From the NCBI GenBank assembly GCA_903632075.3, contig CAHIKZ030000954.1, forward strand, positions 2,326,001 to 2,390,000: a DNA stretch of 64,000 nt. Direction: 5' to 3'. A program made the position numbers and the translations under genes. This document shows positions 11,521-23,074 of the stretch, piece after piece. The notes under the pieces were generated by a model that saw nothing but the letters and a program-made list of their open reading frames with translations, ran no database searches and had not been told where the DNA came from. How positions within the stretch are numbered: position 1 is the first letter of the stretch; each line of letters opens with the position of its first letter. Origin of the DNA: Acanthosepion pharaonis. Taxonomy: Eukaryota > Mollusca > Cephalopoda > Sepiida > Sepiidae.

Positions 11521-12149
11521 TGGACGATTGATGGCTGATTTGTTTTTTGCGGATTATTTAAATTCAAAACATATTTTGGAATATAACTTGTTGATTTTGT
11601 TAAGCAACATATCAACCTCTATGGGTTATCTAATGTCGAAATCTAAATATTTTTGGACACAATTTTATGGCTAAATATATTTCAAATGCAATTGTGTGCT
11701 GTCAATTACAGATAAAATGTATTGTTGGTCATTTTGTTATAAAATGTATACTTGGTAATTCTAGTATAAAATGTATTGCTGGCCATTTTTCCTTAAAAAT
11801 GTATTGTTGATAATTTTACTATGAATATGTACTGTTGGTAATTTTTTTTTATATAAAAATGTATTTTTATACTTTAATAGTGTTTTTTTTTTTTGTTTTT
11901 TTTTGTGGGGAGCACTATTTGTGTATAGCTTGGACCCTAACAAGTGCTATCACACCAAGTCAGGGTGAACCTGGGAACAACAATAGTTAAGAGGTGGTTC
12001 CACGCTCCTCAAAACCTTCAATCTCCCGACTGGAAACTTTGCTGCCGGATGTAGTTTATCGTCATACCCAGGACTGTGGTTTTTGCAAGTGAATAGCGCA
12101 TGATTTTTTTCAGATACAAGTCCTACTATTCAACTTCAAGCAGGGTGAG

Positions 12150-12270
12150 GTGGATTCATGCCTTTCCCATAAGGAAATATAACGAATTTGACCGGAATTC
12201 GAACTCGACTACCACTTTCCCATCCCAAGCTGCTATCCATACATACCCGTACATCCACCGATTCACACAA
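12150..12270 (-). mobile_element. tRNA-derived SINE fragment, family S2, copy 1
   Basis: On the - strand GAGTTCGAATTCC (12206-12194) is a near-perfect Pol III B-box, followed by CGTTATATTTCCTTATGGG and AAAGGC. Copy 2 at about 12433-12520 repeats this pattern. Confidence 0.55.
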
Positions 12271-12432
12271 ACTCGCCAGGTAGGTTATTGGATGTTTCCC
12301 TTCTCCCCCTTCTGTGAGTATCAAATCTTCTAAGCCTTCTTTTCTCATTATATGCACCCAAAATTTTGACTCTTTTTTTCTGGCACTGTGCACAAGTATC
12401 CTTTTCGTTTCTATTTTGCTTAAAAATTAATT

Positions 12433-12520
12433 CTTGCCTTTCCCGAGAGTATTTATGTATAAGTAAATATAACAAAGCCGACTAGAATTCGAACACCATT
12501 ACACCACTCACACATATGGC
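12433..12520 (-). mobile_element. tRNA-derived SINE fragment, family S2, copy 2
   Basis: On the - strand GGTGTTCGAATTCT (12497-12484), then TTGTTATATTTACTTA and GGGAAAGGC. Same orientation as copy 1, about 285 bp apart. Confidence 0.55.
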
Positions 12521-12842
12521 AGAAACGTTGGTATAATAATAACAAAGATGTGAACAATAGTCTGTACATAAATAACGTAAATAATGAAAACTTCCGTGCC
12601 CCCAAAATGAATCAATCAGTAGTGTAGTAGGGTTGACAATGAAAAACCTGTGAATGGACCCAGGTTGCATTCTTTTAATGCCGCAGCACCACTGTTTGAG
12701 ATGGGACACATCTTGGTTGTTATAAAAATTTCAGTTACTTTCCTTGACAGAAGTTGAGGATAAGTGTTGCTCTAATTTTTGTCTTTTGGGCTGTGTTAAT
12801 AGTTAATATATATGTGTGTTTGTGTGTGTGTGTGATTAAAAG

Positions 12843-12895
12843 AGGAAAAACTATTCTTAGCCAACATATTTCATCCTCTGAGGGACTTTATCAAG
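12843..12895 (-). other. Degenerate hammerhead-like motif
   Basis: On the - strand: TTGATAAAGTCC, CTCAGA, GGATGAAATATGTTGGC. Compared with CUGAUGA...GAAAC it keeps helix II (GUCC with GGAU, last pair wobble) but has changes at C3 and G8, so it would be inactive. Confidence 0.3.
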
Positions 12896-13184
12896 ACAAA
12901 TGTAGGATTTATTTTGTGGCCACGTGTTTATATTCAAAGGCAATGATGTCATTGGTTTTTCAAGGTTTTTAAATTTGAGAATGTTTATGAATATTCATCA
13001 GGTGATTGAAAGGTCAGTCAAAATATGTAAAGGACACAAAGTGCCATAATTCATTTATCAAATGCACTAGTCATACACAGAAATAAATTCAACCAGAATT
13101 TTGATTTTAAAAAAAGCCACACTTTTCTCAGGTATGCTTTTGGGAAAAAATCCACATATTTTGACTTTGAAAATGCAGAGATGC

Positions 13185-14080
13185 GGCTGTTTCAGTCACA
13201 GGAGAAGACCTAGCTTTTTTTCTGCCAACCTCCACCCTACCTAGCACGTGCTAAAAGAAACATGAGTCGGGGACTTCAAATGAATCAGCTACAACAACAA
13301 CAGCTTGGATGGTCAGTGAATATTCACTGACAATATTTTTTTTTTCAACCACAACTTTGACAGTGAATCAAATACTAAAAGTATTTTCTGAAGTTCAGCT
13401 TTCTCTGTGTACTGTTGTGGGAAGGCTAGTCATGTTTATATAGAAAACACATGTCTCCTGGTATAATTTCCCATAACAATTATTGCGGACTCGAATGTGA
13501 GTCCAAATTATAAATGAATAAGACAAAACAGTATATAAAACAAATGATAATGTATATAGTAACAAAAGTATAAAATGACAATAAAAGAAGAAAACATTTA
13601 AACTAGAAAATGTGTATCAATGTGTATGATGAAGTTTGTGTGGAAGAAGTTCGAAAGAAAAGTAATGCATTGAAAGTGAAGTGAACATGCCACAGTGGGG
13701 GACACATTTTTTTCACCACGTGCAATTACATCTTATAGCCTGAGTTGTAAAAAGGGGAAAGAGAATGGGTGAGAATATAATTCTTATTCATAGGCTTCAG
13801 GAGCGTCCCCTAGCGACATTTTTTAGTAAAGTCAAGTGGGGTAAACCACAGTAACAACTACCCAAAGACTTTAACTCAACTAAAGACTATTTTTATGCCT
13901 TTTTGACTTATTTCAAATTAATGTACGTATGTTTGTAAATACAAATTATTTAACAGGCATGAAACCATGTTTTATTTAGTTTTACTTTATTATTATTTGG
14001 AATTTGGGTGTTTGGATTTTTAATATAAGAAAAACCTGGATGACAGAATTTCCTACACATCAACCAAACACTAAAAAAAT
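13185..14080. repeat. Dispersed repeat R1, copy B
   Basis: Counterpart of 4850-5830. The order here is left part, middle part (13400-13850), right part with GACTTTAACTCAACTAAAG and GATGACAGAATTTCCTACAC. The middle part contains ACACATGTCTCCTGGTATA, which matches the reverse complement of copy A near 5730-5750. Confidence 0.55.
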
Positions 14081-14179
14081 AACCCCACCTCAATTCTACT
14101 ATTGATAAACAATTGAAATTCTAATGAATTTTTTTTAAAAATTTAATAATGATAAGTTACTTTCTCCAAAATCAGTCTA

Positions 14180-14182
<3 letters not shown>

Positions 14183-14225
<43 letters not shown>
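14183..14225. repeat. (ATC)n microsatellite
   Basis: About 14 ATC units. On the - strand it is (GAT)n directly after the end of a LINE remnant, a typical 3' tail for RTE-like elements. Confidence 0.9.
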
Positions 14226-14660
14226 TCCCTTGACTGCTTCAATCGTCATAGGCTTAAGCCTTAGCCTTAAGGTCAGAAGAAACAAGCAACCTCTTCTATG
14301 ATGATCTGTTGGTGGTGACTCTCAGGAGTTCCGGTATTGTCATGTCTGTCCATTCTTTGTTGATGTCTGACCAGCTCTTGTGTTGACATCCCAGTTTGCA
14401 TCTGCCTTCAACACTGCCTTGTATGATGGTCTTGCAGGGGCTGTTATGTCATGTAATGTGGGCAAACCATGACATCTTCCGATACTTAATAGTGGCAAGG
14501 AAAGATTCCTTGCTAGCCCACAAAATTTTTGACTGTGTTCCGTACATAGCCATTTGTTTTGTTCTTGCACTAATAGATGTGGGACAGCTTTCTCAAGCAT
14601 TTGTTCTCAAATGCCTAGATCCTTTTGCCTGTCTAAATCAGGGATGTCCAAGATGATGTG
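14225..14660 (-). pseudogene. RTE-like LINE, C-terminal tail of ORF2
   Basis: Reads SFLATIKYRKMSWFAHIT, stop, HNSPCKTIIQGSVEGRCKLG, SWSDINKEWTDMTIPELLRV, TTNRSS. This matches the widely seen LLATIKRRKLAWFGHVTRHD / WMDNIKEW tail of invertebrate RTE-type LINEs. Internal stops show it is dead. The 3' end is the (GAT)n tail at 14225-14183. Confidence 0.8.
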
Positions 14661-15044
14661 GAATGTTTGAAAGACAATCAAAGTTTTAGAAACAGTTTAA
14701 AAAATAATTCATATGCCAAAAATAAATATGATTTCAAAATTTAAAATATTATTACGGATTACTTGTAATTGTATGCATGAGTCCCAGTATAAATAGTTAT
14801 AAATAATTATTGACCGATTATATCATTGTGATATATTTGCATTATATCAAGTATTAAGAATATAGTAACTAGGGTTTGCAAAGTGGAGGAGAAAGTTATC
14901 AATGATAATGTTCTGACTTCGAATCTGCAGCTATCTCCTTTTAACCCACTCTCTATTTTTTATTTTTAAATGTACTTTGGTGAGGCACAAGCAAATTTTC
15001 ATTCTGGAAATGAGATCCAGAGAAAAAAAAATTTGGGAACCACT
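14639..15044. mobile_element. hAT-like MITE, about 0.4 kb
   Basis: Starts near CAGGGATGTCC and ends TTTGGGAACCACTG. Its left part matches 2168-2310 and its right part matches 1-95. Flanks GTCTAAAT and TCTTAAAC only partly match, so the duplicated target is uncertain. Confidence 0.5.
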
Positions 15045-15242
15045 GTCTTAAACAGTGAAATTAATAACAAGTGGCTTAGATTGAGAAGTCCTACTAGAGA
15101 AAGATTGTGCCTTCGACACGAATCAAAACTCTTTTCCTTTTTCCATCAAGAATATAGGTCATTCTATAGCCGAAATGTTCCTTTACCAATTCGGCTATGA
15201 AGAGCACTTGATAGATGGATACAAAACTGAAGCTAGCAGATA

Positions 15243-15617
15243 TATAGGGTGGTCCAAAAGTTTTCTCACCCCTACATAATATAATTTTCTATTTCAATGC
15301 TCTGTGGGCTATTATAAAGGAGAGAGTTTCACATGAATGATACCAGAATGCCCATCAGATGAAGGACATTGTTCAGAGAGCTTTTGTAAGAATCAACAAA
15401 GCACAGCTTCATAAAATATCACACAGGACATGTCACCACATCATTTTGTGTCATGAAAATGATGGTTTTCATGCAGACTTTTTCAGTGTGTGACAGCATC
15501 AATTGAAAGTGAATAAACTGAATCCAGTACATGTGCTTTGTATTACTGACTCACTTGTTCTTCTATTGTTCTCATTACTTTTTGATAGGCATGACAAGAC
15601 TTTTGCACCAACCTGTA
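15243..15617. mobile_element. mariner/Tc1-like MITE
   Basis: Left TATAGGGTGGTCCAAAAGTT; the right end, reverse-complemented, reads TACAGGTTGGTGCAAAAGTC. The inverted termini match at most positions over 20 nt and are bounded by TA, as for Tc1/mariner. The inside has no transposase frame. Confidence 0.7.
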
Positions 15618-15697
15618 GATCAGTAGAAGTCTCAATGAGAAAATTATGCATTCCTTAAATCAGTAACTCAAACCTTGCTTTGTCAACTCCTCAGACA

Positions 15698-15800
15698 ACA
15701 AAAATAAAATTAAACAACAAATTTAAAGAAAATGATTAAGCAAAATAACATATTTTGCTTAATCATTTTCTTTAAATTTGTTGTTTAATTTTATTTTTGT
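15698..15800. repeat. Perfect 50-bp inverted repeat with 3-nt loop
   Basis: 15698-15747 is the exact reverse complement of 15751-15800; the spacer is ACA. Arms begin ACAAAAATAAAATTAAACAA. Outside the arms, pairing continues to about 15693/15802 with a 3-nt insertion. Confidence 0.95.
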
Positions 15801-16429
15801 CTAAAGAAATATATTGATGACAAAATTTAATTTTTTATGAGTAACTTGTGTTTTTCTTTCTAAAAGCTATTTTTAAAAAGTTGTTGGTATTTTTGTCATC
15901 CACCTTATTTTTTATATTAAAAACAAACTCTTTATTTTTTTATGCTTGGTCAAACAGTGCCAATAAATTTACTCCGAACTAATTTTTAAGCCAGGTAACA
16001 TAGAGTAACCTTGTTAGTATTTTTAAACCTGGTAAAAAGCTGATATTGTCATTTAAGCGGTCAGAAGTACAGGGATGTTTTCTGTTTTACTTTGAAATCA
16101 CTTTTCTTTTATTGAAAATGAGCCTCGGTTAACTAATAGTACAAACCTAAACTGTACATAATTCCATTTTAAATTCTGATATGATTTTATCAGCTTGGGT
16201 CACTTTGTTATTGTGAAGCATGCAAAAGACCATTTAATAATTATGATCAGGGCTAGAAATGAAAATATATAAAATGGCTGACATTTATTTTGTTACAGTT
16301 GGATATTTGCCAATAGTGAAAGCAGCAGATTACAAATGCTGTATTTTATGCTTTGATTCATTTTTTTTTTTTTTTTTGTTTGAGGAAATAGAGCATGAAA
16401 AACAACTAACCAGTCTGTCTGTCTGTTTG

Positions 16430-16952
16430 TCTCTTTTCTAATTATGTTCTTTCTCTCTTTCATTTAAGATCCCATCTTTTTCTTTTGGTCATCTCTTTGG
16501 CTTTTTCCCTCATTTTTTTTTTCTATTCGTCTTCTCTCACTTTTCTGTCTCTCTCTTCCATTTTCTTTTTCTCTTTATATTCCTCTAACTTTTTTCTCTG
16601 TCGACTTCTTGATTTTCACATGCTCTTTCTTTCTTTTCCTTTTTCTCTCTCTTCCTCCCTTTCTATCCTTTTATTACTGTGGCCTGCACCCTTTTCTCTA
16701 TCTCTCTTACTAATTTTCTTGTCTCTCTTTTTTTCTAGAATCCTATCTTTTTTCCCTAGCTTCCTCTTTAGCTTTCACTTTCATTCTTTCTTTCTCTGCC
16801 TTTTCTTCCTCTTTTTTCTCTCACTTTCTTCATTTCTTTTTTTTTTTTTGCCAATTTTGTGGTCTTTTTCTCTATATCTTCTTTTTTCTGTCCCCTTCTT
16901 GACACCACACACTCACTGTTTGTTTGTTTGTTTGTTTGTTTGTTTGTTTGTT

Positions 16953-16985
<33 letters not shown>

Positions 16986-17494
16986 TTGCACTTTTCCCTT
17001 TCTCTCTTTCTGCCAATTTTGTCTGCTTTCTTTTTTTCCCTCTCTCCCCCACTTTCTTACTCTCCTAATTTTGTTGTCTCCCTTTTTCACCTAATCACCC
17101 ATTTTTTTCTTTGGCTACCTACCTTTTTTTCTCATTCTTTCTTTCTTCTTCATCCACCTCCTCCTCTCACTCAATTTTTCTCTCTGCAAATATTTTTAGC
17201 CATTCTTTACCTCTACATCTTTGTTTCCTATTCTCACTACTTGACTTTCACACTCACTCTTATTGTCTGTCTTTCACATTCTCCTTTTTCCTTTTTCCTC
17301 TTTCTACAAATTTTGTCTCCTTTCTTTTTACAGAAATCTCTTTTTGTCTTTCTCTCTGTGTCTCAAAACTATTTTCTTTCTTTTTGTATATCTTTCTCTA
17401 TTTTTTTCTCTATCTACTTCTTTGGCTTTCATCTCTAATCTTTCTCTGTATCTTTCACTCTCTCTCTTCATTTCTACCAATTTTGTATTCTTCC

Positions 17495-17540
<46 letters not shown>
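16430..17540 (+). repeat. Pyrimidine-rich low-complexity block 1
   Basis: Over 1 kb of C/T-rich + strand with (TTTG)n at about 16917-16953, (TTTC)n at about 16953-16984 and (CA)n/(TA)n at 17499-17540. The phrase CCAATTTTGT or a close variant recurs (near 16852, 17014, 17068, 17308, 17476). The long open frames, up to 317 codons, are Ser/Phe/Leu strings caused by composition. Confidence 0.85.
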
Positions 17541-17589
17541 AAACTACTCTCTGTTAATCACCTGAGTGACCTCTTTCTGCCTTCCAACA

Positions 17590-17830
17590 GCATGAGAGTA
17601 ACACATTGCAACTTCTTGGGTTAACATTCTAAGCTGACATGAAGTGAAAAGACTATATTGAATCCATTGCTAGGTCTACTGCGAAGAAAGTTGATTCACT
17701 GTGTTGTGCGAGACAATTTTTCTCTCCAGAATTTATCGTACATATCTATTTGTCCTTGCTTAGAATATTGCTGCCACATATGGCCAAGGACACTTGATTG
17801 GGCCTTCATCACAATAGGTAGGAAGGAGTA
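17590..17830 (+). pseudogene. Non-LTR retrotransposon fragment, family L1a, copy B
   Basis: Reads LGLTF, ADMK, KDYIESIARSTAKKVDSLCC, ARQFFSPEFIVHIYLS, then after a frame shift EYCCHIWPRTLDWAF. Orthologous segment to 9125-8930 on the other strand. Confidence 0.7.
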
Positions 17831-18311
17831 GATGTGATACGCAACAATAAGCTACAGAAGAACTCAAAAGTGATCACTGCATTTAAGTATTGCATTAATA
17901 TTTAATTTACCTTTTAAATGTTCAACAATAATTCCTCTGCTGCCACTTAATATAAAGACAATTTGATGTACGTAGATCCTTACTTTCTATACAAACAATT
18001 ATTTTTATTTCATGGATGACTTTTGCTAGATTTTGATTATTCCTAAATTTATTTCCAAGTTATAAAAATTGTTATCGTACAAAAAAATTTGTTGCAAAAA
18101 ATCACATACAAAAATTGCCAAAAACATTTGCAGAAATGAAAATTTGGAAATCCAAAATTTCAAGATTGCAGGTCTAGATCCAGCTTGGAATGTTTTTAAT
18201 TTGCTCACAGAGTCAGCCTGATTCCAAAATGGTATGATATGTTGGGCGATAGCCTCTCAGAGTAAAGTTGAAAAAGTGTGACACACTGACATTCGCATTT
18301 ATTATATAGAT

Positions 18312-19076
18312 GACATGGGGTGCCCATACACATAGATAAGGGCCTTGAGCAAAAATTATTCAGTCTCCATGACCGCTGTCATACTGATGTCAGTATCCAC
18401 CAAAACTCCCTTCTTAGTGCAATGAGGGTGTTACTACTGCAGAGTTGGAATTGCCAGGATCAGGCGTCTCTAATAATTTTAAAAGGAGGAAATGAAAATC
18501 AATACTACTCTTTGATCATTATTTACTCGCCTCACCAAGATGGCAGTATATAACACAAGGTTATCTGTAATGTGGGATACCCCTACATGTACATGTGGGC
18601 CAAGGACAAAAATTCATTGCCCAGTCCCCATGAGCACTGTCTTGGTATCCACCAACCTTATTCAGTGCAGTGAGGGAGGTGCTGCCAAAATGTTGGAATC
18701 CCCAGTATTAAGCATCCCACATAATTGTAAGAGAAAGAGAGGATAGATATTACACTTAGTATTTATTTGCACACTGACAGGTTATGACACAAGTTAGTTT
18801 AATGTGGGGAGCCCAAGCACCTGTGTCACTTCCAAAAATAGCCCATCCCTCACAACTGTCGGTCATGTTGGCATTGATATTACTACCTGTCCCCACTCTT
18901 TAGTGCAATGAGGGAGGTACTGCGGTGAGCAGCTCCTTCCTGATACTGGCCACTTCTCAATAATATTTTCAGTTGTGCCCTGCCTGAAGACAAAGCCACA
19001 ACTGATAGATAAAATGTAGTCTATCCAGCTGAGGACAGGTACTACACTTTGATCTTAACCCAAAGGCTGAGGAGTA
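18312..19076. repeat. Diverged ~240-bp tandem array, three units
   Basis: Anchors AGTGCAATGAGGG recur at about 18416, 18663 and 18903 (about 240-247 bp apart). Each is preceded by versions of CAGTCCCCATGAGCACTGTC and TCCACCAA..TT and followed by GAGGTACTGC-like text. The last unit ends in a U2-like sequence. Confidence 0.65.
18900..19076 (-). pseudogene. U2 snRNA-like pseudogene
   Basis: On the - strand CTCAGCCTTTGGGTTAAGAT and TAAGATCAAAGTGTAGTA (19057-19040) followed by CCTGTCCTCAGCTG match the conserved 5' part of U2 snRNA (CTCGGCCTTTTGGCTAAGAT, AAGTGTAGTATCTGTTCT), including the GUAGUA branch-site pairing element. About 175 nt away GCAGTACCTCCCTCATTGCA resembles U2 stem-loop IV (GCAGTACCTCC). 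Length from one to the other fits U2 (about 190 nt). The 5' end and middle are diverged, so it is unlikely to be functional. Confidence 0.5.
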
Positions 19077-19082
19077 TATGTT

Positions 19083-19620
19083 TTGAACTTAATATTTTTT
19101 CTGTCATTTTCTCTCTGCTTTTCATTGTTACACTTTTGCTCCTTCTGTTTCTATGTCACTTTCTATCTCTCTCTCTTTTACTTTTTTATCTTTCTTTGTC
19201 TCTCTCTCTCATTCTCTTTGTTTCTTTCTTTTTCTTCTCACCTTTATTCATTTTTTGCTCTTATTTAACATCTCCCTTCTCTCTTCCTTCTCTTTTTAAT
19301 TTTCTCTATCTTAACTTCCTTCTGTCATTCATGATTACTTGCTATCCTTTTCTATTTTCTTCCTTCTCTCTTTCTCTCTAATTCATTTTCTCATTCTTTC
19401 TCTTTCTTCTTTCATTATGTTGCTTCTCTTTCATGCTCCCTCTCTATCTCTCTTGCTCATTTCCTCTTCTTTTCTCATTCATTCTTATTTTCTACATCTT
19501 TCCCCCTGTATATCTCACTTACTCTCTCTGTTTTTGTCTCTTGGCCTCTCTCGTTCTATATTTCACTCTCTTTCTTCTCCACCCTTTTCTCTCATTTTCT
19601 TCTTTCCTCACTGTAACAGA
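19083..19620 (+). repeat. Pyrimidine-rich low-complexity block 2
   Basis: C/T-rich + strand dominated by CTCTCTTTCTTTT-like strings. Open frames of 110 codons are compositional. It begins right after the U2-like sequence. Confidence 0.8.
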
Positions 19621-19839
19621 CAGAGCCTTGCTCTAACAAACAGAACCCCACCCTATATTCTTAACTGACAGACAGAACCTAAATATACAGTCTTCATTTT
19701 TTGGATGTTTTTGTGAGTCACTTACATCTGGATTTGGGATCATACCTGTGTCTCCACACCCTAAACATAAAGAATCTCCAGAAATAAACATCAAACTGAC
19801 ACCTGAGGAAATGTGTTTACATTCAGGTGAGTTGCTTCT

Positions 19840-22800
19840 GCAGTAATAAACCAACTTTTGACAGGTGAAAGAAGCCAGAGTCTAATATGCAAAATGTCAG
19901 AGAATATTCTAATTCATATTAACCCGTTGTACCTCCAATTCACCTTAATACACAAAATATAATTTGACACTCATAAAAAATAGGGAAAAATACACAAAAA
20001 TCAGATCATTATAATTGGGGCAAGCACGAATGTAAACCACCACATAATTTTATTAAGTTGCTTAATTCTTCAATTTAGAGCATTTAAACAACCATCACTT
20101 TACAATAAACCATTTTTACTATGTTATGCTTACACACCCACAGGAAGGGGATCGTGGTTTCTTTATACAAGTGTTTCTCAACCTTTTTAAGCAACGACCC
20201 ACCTAAGAGCAAATGAAAATGTCATGGTACACTTAGCAACATTTTTAAAGTGTAGACATTTAAATGTTATGAAATAAAACCATAGATTTAAAAATAGATG
20301 CACACACAAATATGAACTTACTTTATTTCAATGTTTCTATTCAATTATTTGTGCAGCTTATTTAGTGTGAAACATGTGCCTGGTGTATTTTTGTGATTTC
20401 TTCAATATTTCATGGCACACTTAAGATGATCGTATAGCAAACTAGTGTGCCATGGCACAATGATTGAGAATTTCTTCTTTAGACCTTTCTTAAGCTGCAA
20501 CACTTGCCAGAATGGAAAAATATTGATTTTTTTAGCGATTTAGGAAGAGTCCTGTTTGTTATGTCAATACAATGTCAAATCTATCTATGACTTTTACAGA
20601 GTTATTGGATTTAGCTGCTTCGTGGATGAAAACAGACTTTCTTGATGGGGAGGGTAAAAACATTTTTTAAGTAACAAACAAATATATACATTTTTAATTA
20701 AAAAAAATCCATGAATTAATAAAATTATGTATCCATTTATTCTTTATTTAAAATAAATAATTATGAAACTCAAATGTTTGTGTATATTTTTCTAAAAAAC
20801 ATGCTGCACAAAAAAAAAAAAATCATTTAAAAATTTTTTTTTAAATGATTTATAAAATGAACTTAAAAAAAATTCAAGAAATTAAAATAAAATATGAAGA
20901 TATCAATGATGATAACACATTTTCAAACTTGACATTTGTAATTAACAGCTAACTGACTTAACCTAAAACCAATAACTATATGATATCTTATCTAGGATGT
21001 TGACTCAGCTTTTCCCAATTAGTCTCTTGTTTTTTGTTTTGTATTTTTTTTAAAATAGATTCTTTGCATTTTGCCTTTGAATATATTTCTTGGGGTAACA
21101 TTTGTTAAAATCTCTTTTTAATATTCAAAATCCAATCTTGCCCACCAAAATTTCCAATCACCCATCATTTTCTGTTCAGTTGATTATTGTCCACCCAATA
21201 ATTGAAATCCTTCACAAGTGAGCGATATCAACCAAGTTGGGAAATCCTGATATACCCAAAGCAACTGGATATGAGGTGCCAATTTTCCACCTTCACTAAT
21301 TCTCCTAAATCTTCATTATTTATTCATTTAGAGAAAGATTATAAAACTATATGCTACAGAAACCATAACAAGCAGTGTGGTGAGGCTGTGGTCCTATACC
21401 CAGATTTTGCACTCAGTGTCACACCAGAGCAACAGAAGAATCAGGTGCATCAAAGAGTTAACCTGGAAGGTATCTTCATAGCCATCAGGTGCAGATTTGC
21501 ACCTCACAGGAGATCAGTGGCTTTATTGATTTTATTTCATTTTCCCCACACAATTTAGTCTTGTGTTCTGTACAATGGCAAAATTACATAATGTCTCATT
21601 CAGAATAGTTGCAAGATTTCTAAGATTTTAGTTTAAAAAGAGATATCAACAGAGATTTCAAAAATTAAATTTAAGGAAACTAGAATTTTTTTGCAATATG
21701 CTGAGGCATGTTGAAATCCTCACAGTATTTAATATTGTTGAAGTTATTGCTTCCTCTGCCCATTTGAAACTCTCCCTACTAAGTTTATATTTACAGTGTT
21801 ACTAGTGTTCTACTACTGTGTATTATATTTTACCAGAATTAAATATATATAAAAACTTAAAGAAAATATATGTAAAAAGCAATTGCATTTTTATTAAATA
21901 AGTATTTATTTTAATCATTAAATTGTTTTTAAAATAGTGGAAATATTTTGTATGTTAAATAATAAGACTTTTAGTTTTAAAAAAAAATGAATGAAAATCT
22001 ATTGTGCTAAGCTACGCACTCTAGTAAAACCAACTGTACTTTATATACTCTTACCGGTTTGCATTTGGTTTCGTTCGGTCCATGTATTTTAAAGGGTGTG
22101 GCCAGACTAATGGAAGTCACAGAATATTTTTATATATAGATAGATAAATTAGAAATTTAACATATCATTAATACTTGAATTTTTAATAATACTATCTCTG
22201 CCCCATAGTAATTACATTTTTTTACCAACTAAATTTAACATTATGGGACAATGATGTATTAAAATATATTAGAATCTATCTGGGTGTTTCCTTGGCATTT
22301 GTAACCAAAATCTTTGGTCATTTCTAGGAAAAGATAGAGAATTAAATGTAATTTACAAGACTACACCTCTCTATTGACCTAAAAGGTGTTTAAAAAAGTC
22401 ATGGCTCTTCCCTGCCTGTGGAATGCTAAAATCATGACTAAGGGGACAGGACAATTTTTGTTCCCTTGTACTGTACAGGAGGAGAGGTTTATCCATTTCT
22501 TCCTGATCCTAAGGTCTTTTTCATTCTCTCTTGCTCCCAGTAGCCCCTGTCATCTTGGTGACATTATTGCCTTGCTTGGGGTAAATTGATAAATAAATAA
22601 ATAAATTAAGAGCTGGAAAACCTTGCAGTGTGCTGTAGCATCAAAGTGGGAGTTAAAATATCAAATTAGCTAGGAATTTATTTAAAACATCAATATTTTA
22701 TTTTTATTAAATTATTTTTTTAAATTTTAGCTTATCATATTACAGAATTATATATGAGCTTCGTAACTAATATTTGCGAACAGTTTTTTTCCAAAAATAC

Positions 22801-23074
22801 ATATTTTTAAAATTAGGTTAAAGTGGAGGAAAACAATGCTAATGATCGGTTTCCATGTCGAAAAAAAAAATTTGTTTTTAGAAGTCAAAAAAATTTTTTT
22901 AAATCTCTTTATGTAGAGTTAGTGAGGAATATCACAAATTTTGCAATTACAAAACTGATTGTGATAAAATGTTTTTTTTTCTGGTTCAAAATGCTTGCTC
23001 ATTTTGTGTTTAGAAATTACATCAGTGCAGCAGAAGCTTTACCACTGGACCACAACCATAGATGCAATTTTCAA
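19840..23074. other. Intergenic DNA upstream of PRMT1
   Basis: Apart from the MITE at 20169 and a repeat-like tail near 22556-22608 (CATTATTGCCTTGCTTGGGG plus (AAAT)n, also seen at 9500-9540) only AT-rich sequence was seen. A short palindrome lies at about 20819-20851. Confidence 0.5.
20169..20476. mobile_element. hAT-like MITE, 308 bp
   Basis: Left end AAGTGTTTCTCAACC; right end reverse-complemented AAGAAATTCTCAATC (11 of 15 match). Flanked by CTTTATAC and CTTTAGAC (7 of 8), an 8-bp target duplication as for hAT elements. No coding capacity. Confidence 0.7.

Noticed and set aside
12754..12972. 72-codon frame on the + strand
   Set aside because: Contains a (GT)n-derived Val/Cys run and overlaps the hammerhead-like repeat.
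16485..17438. 317-codon open frame on the + strand
   Set aside because: Ser/Phe/Leu-only low-complexity translation of a pyrimidine-rich repeat block; overlapping frames are equally open, with no start context or splice pattern.
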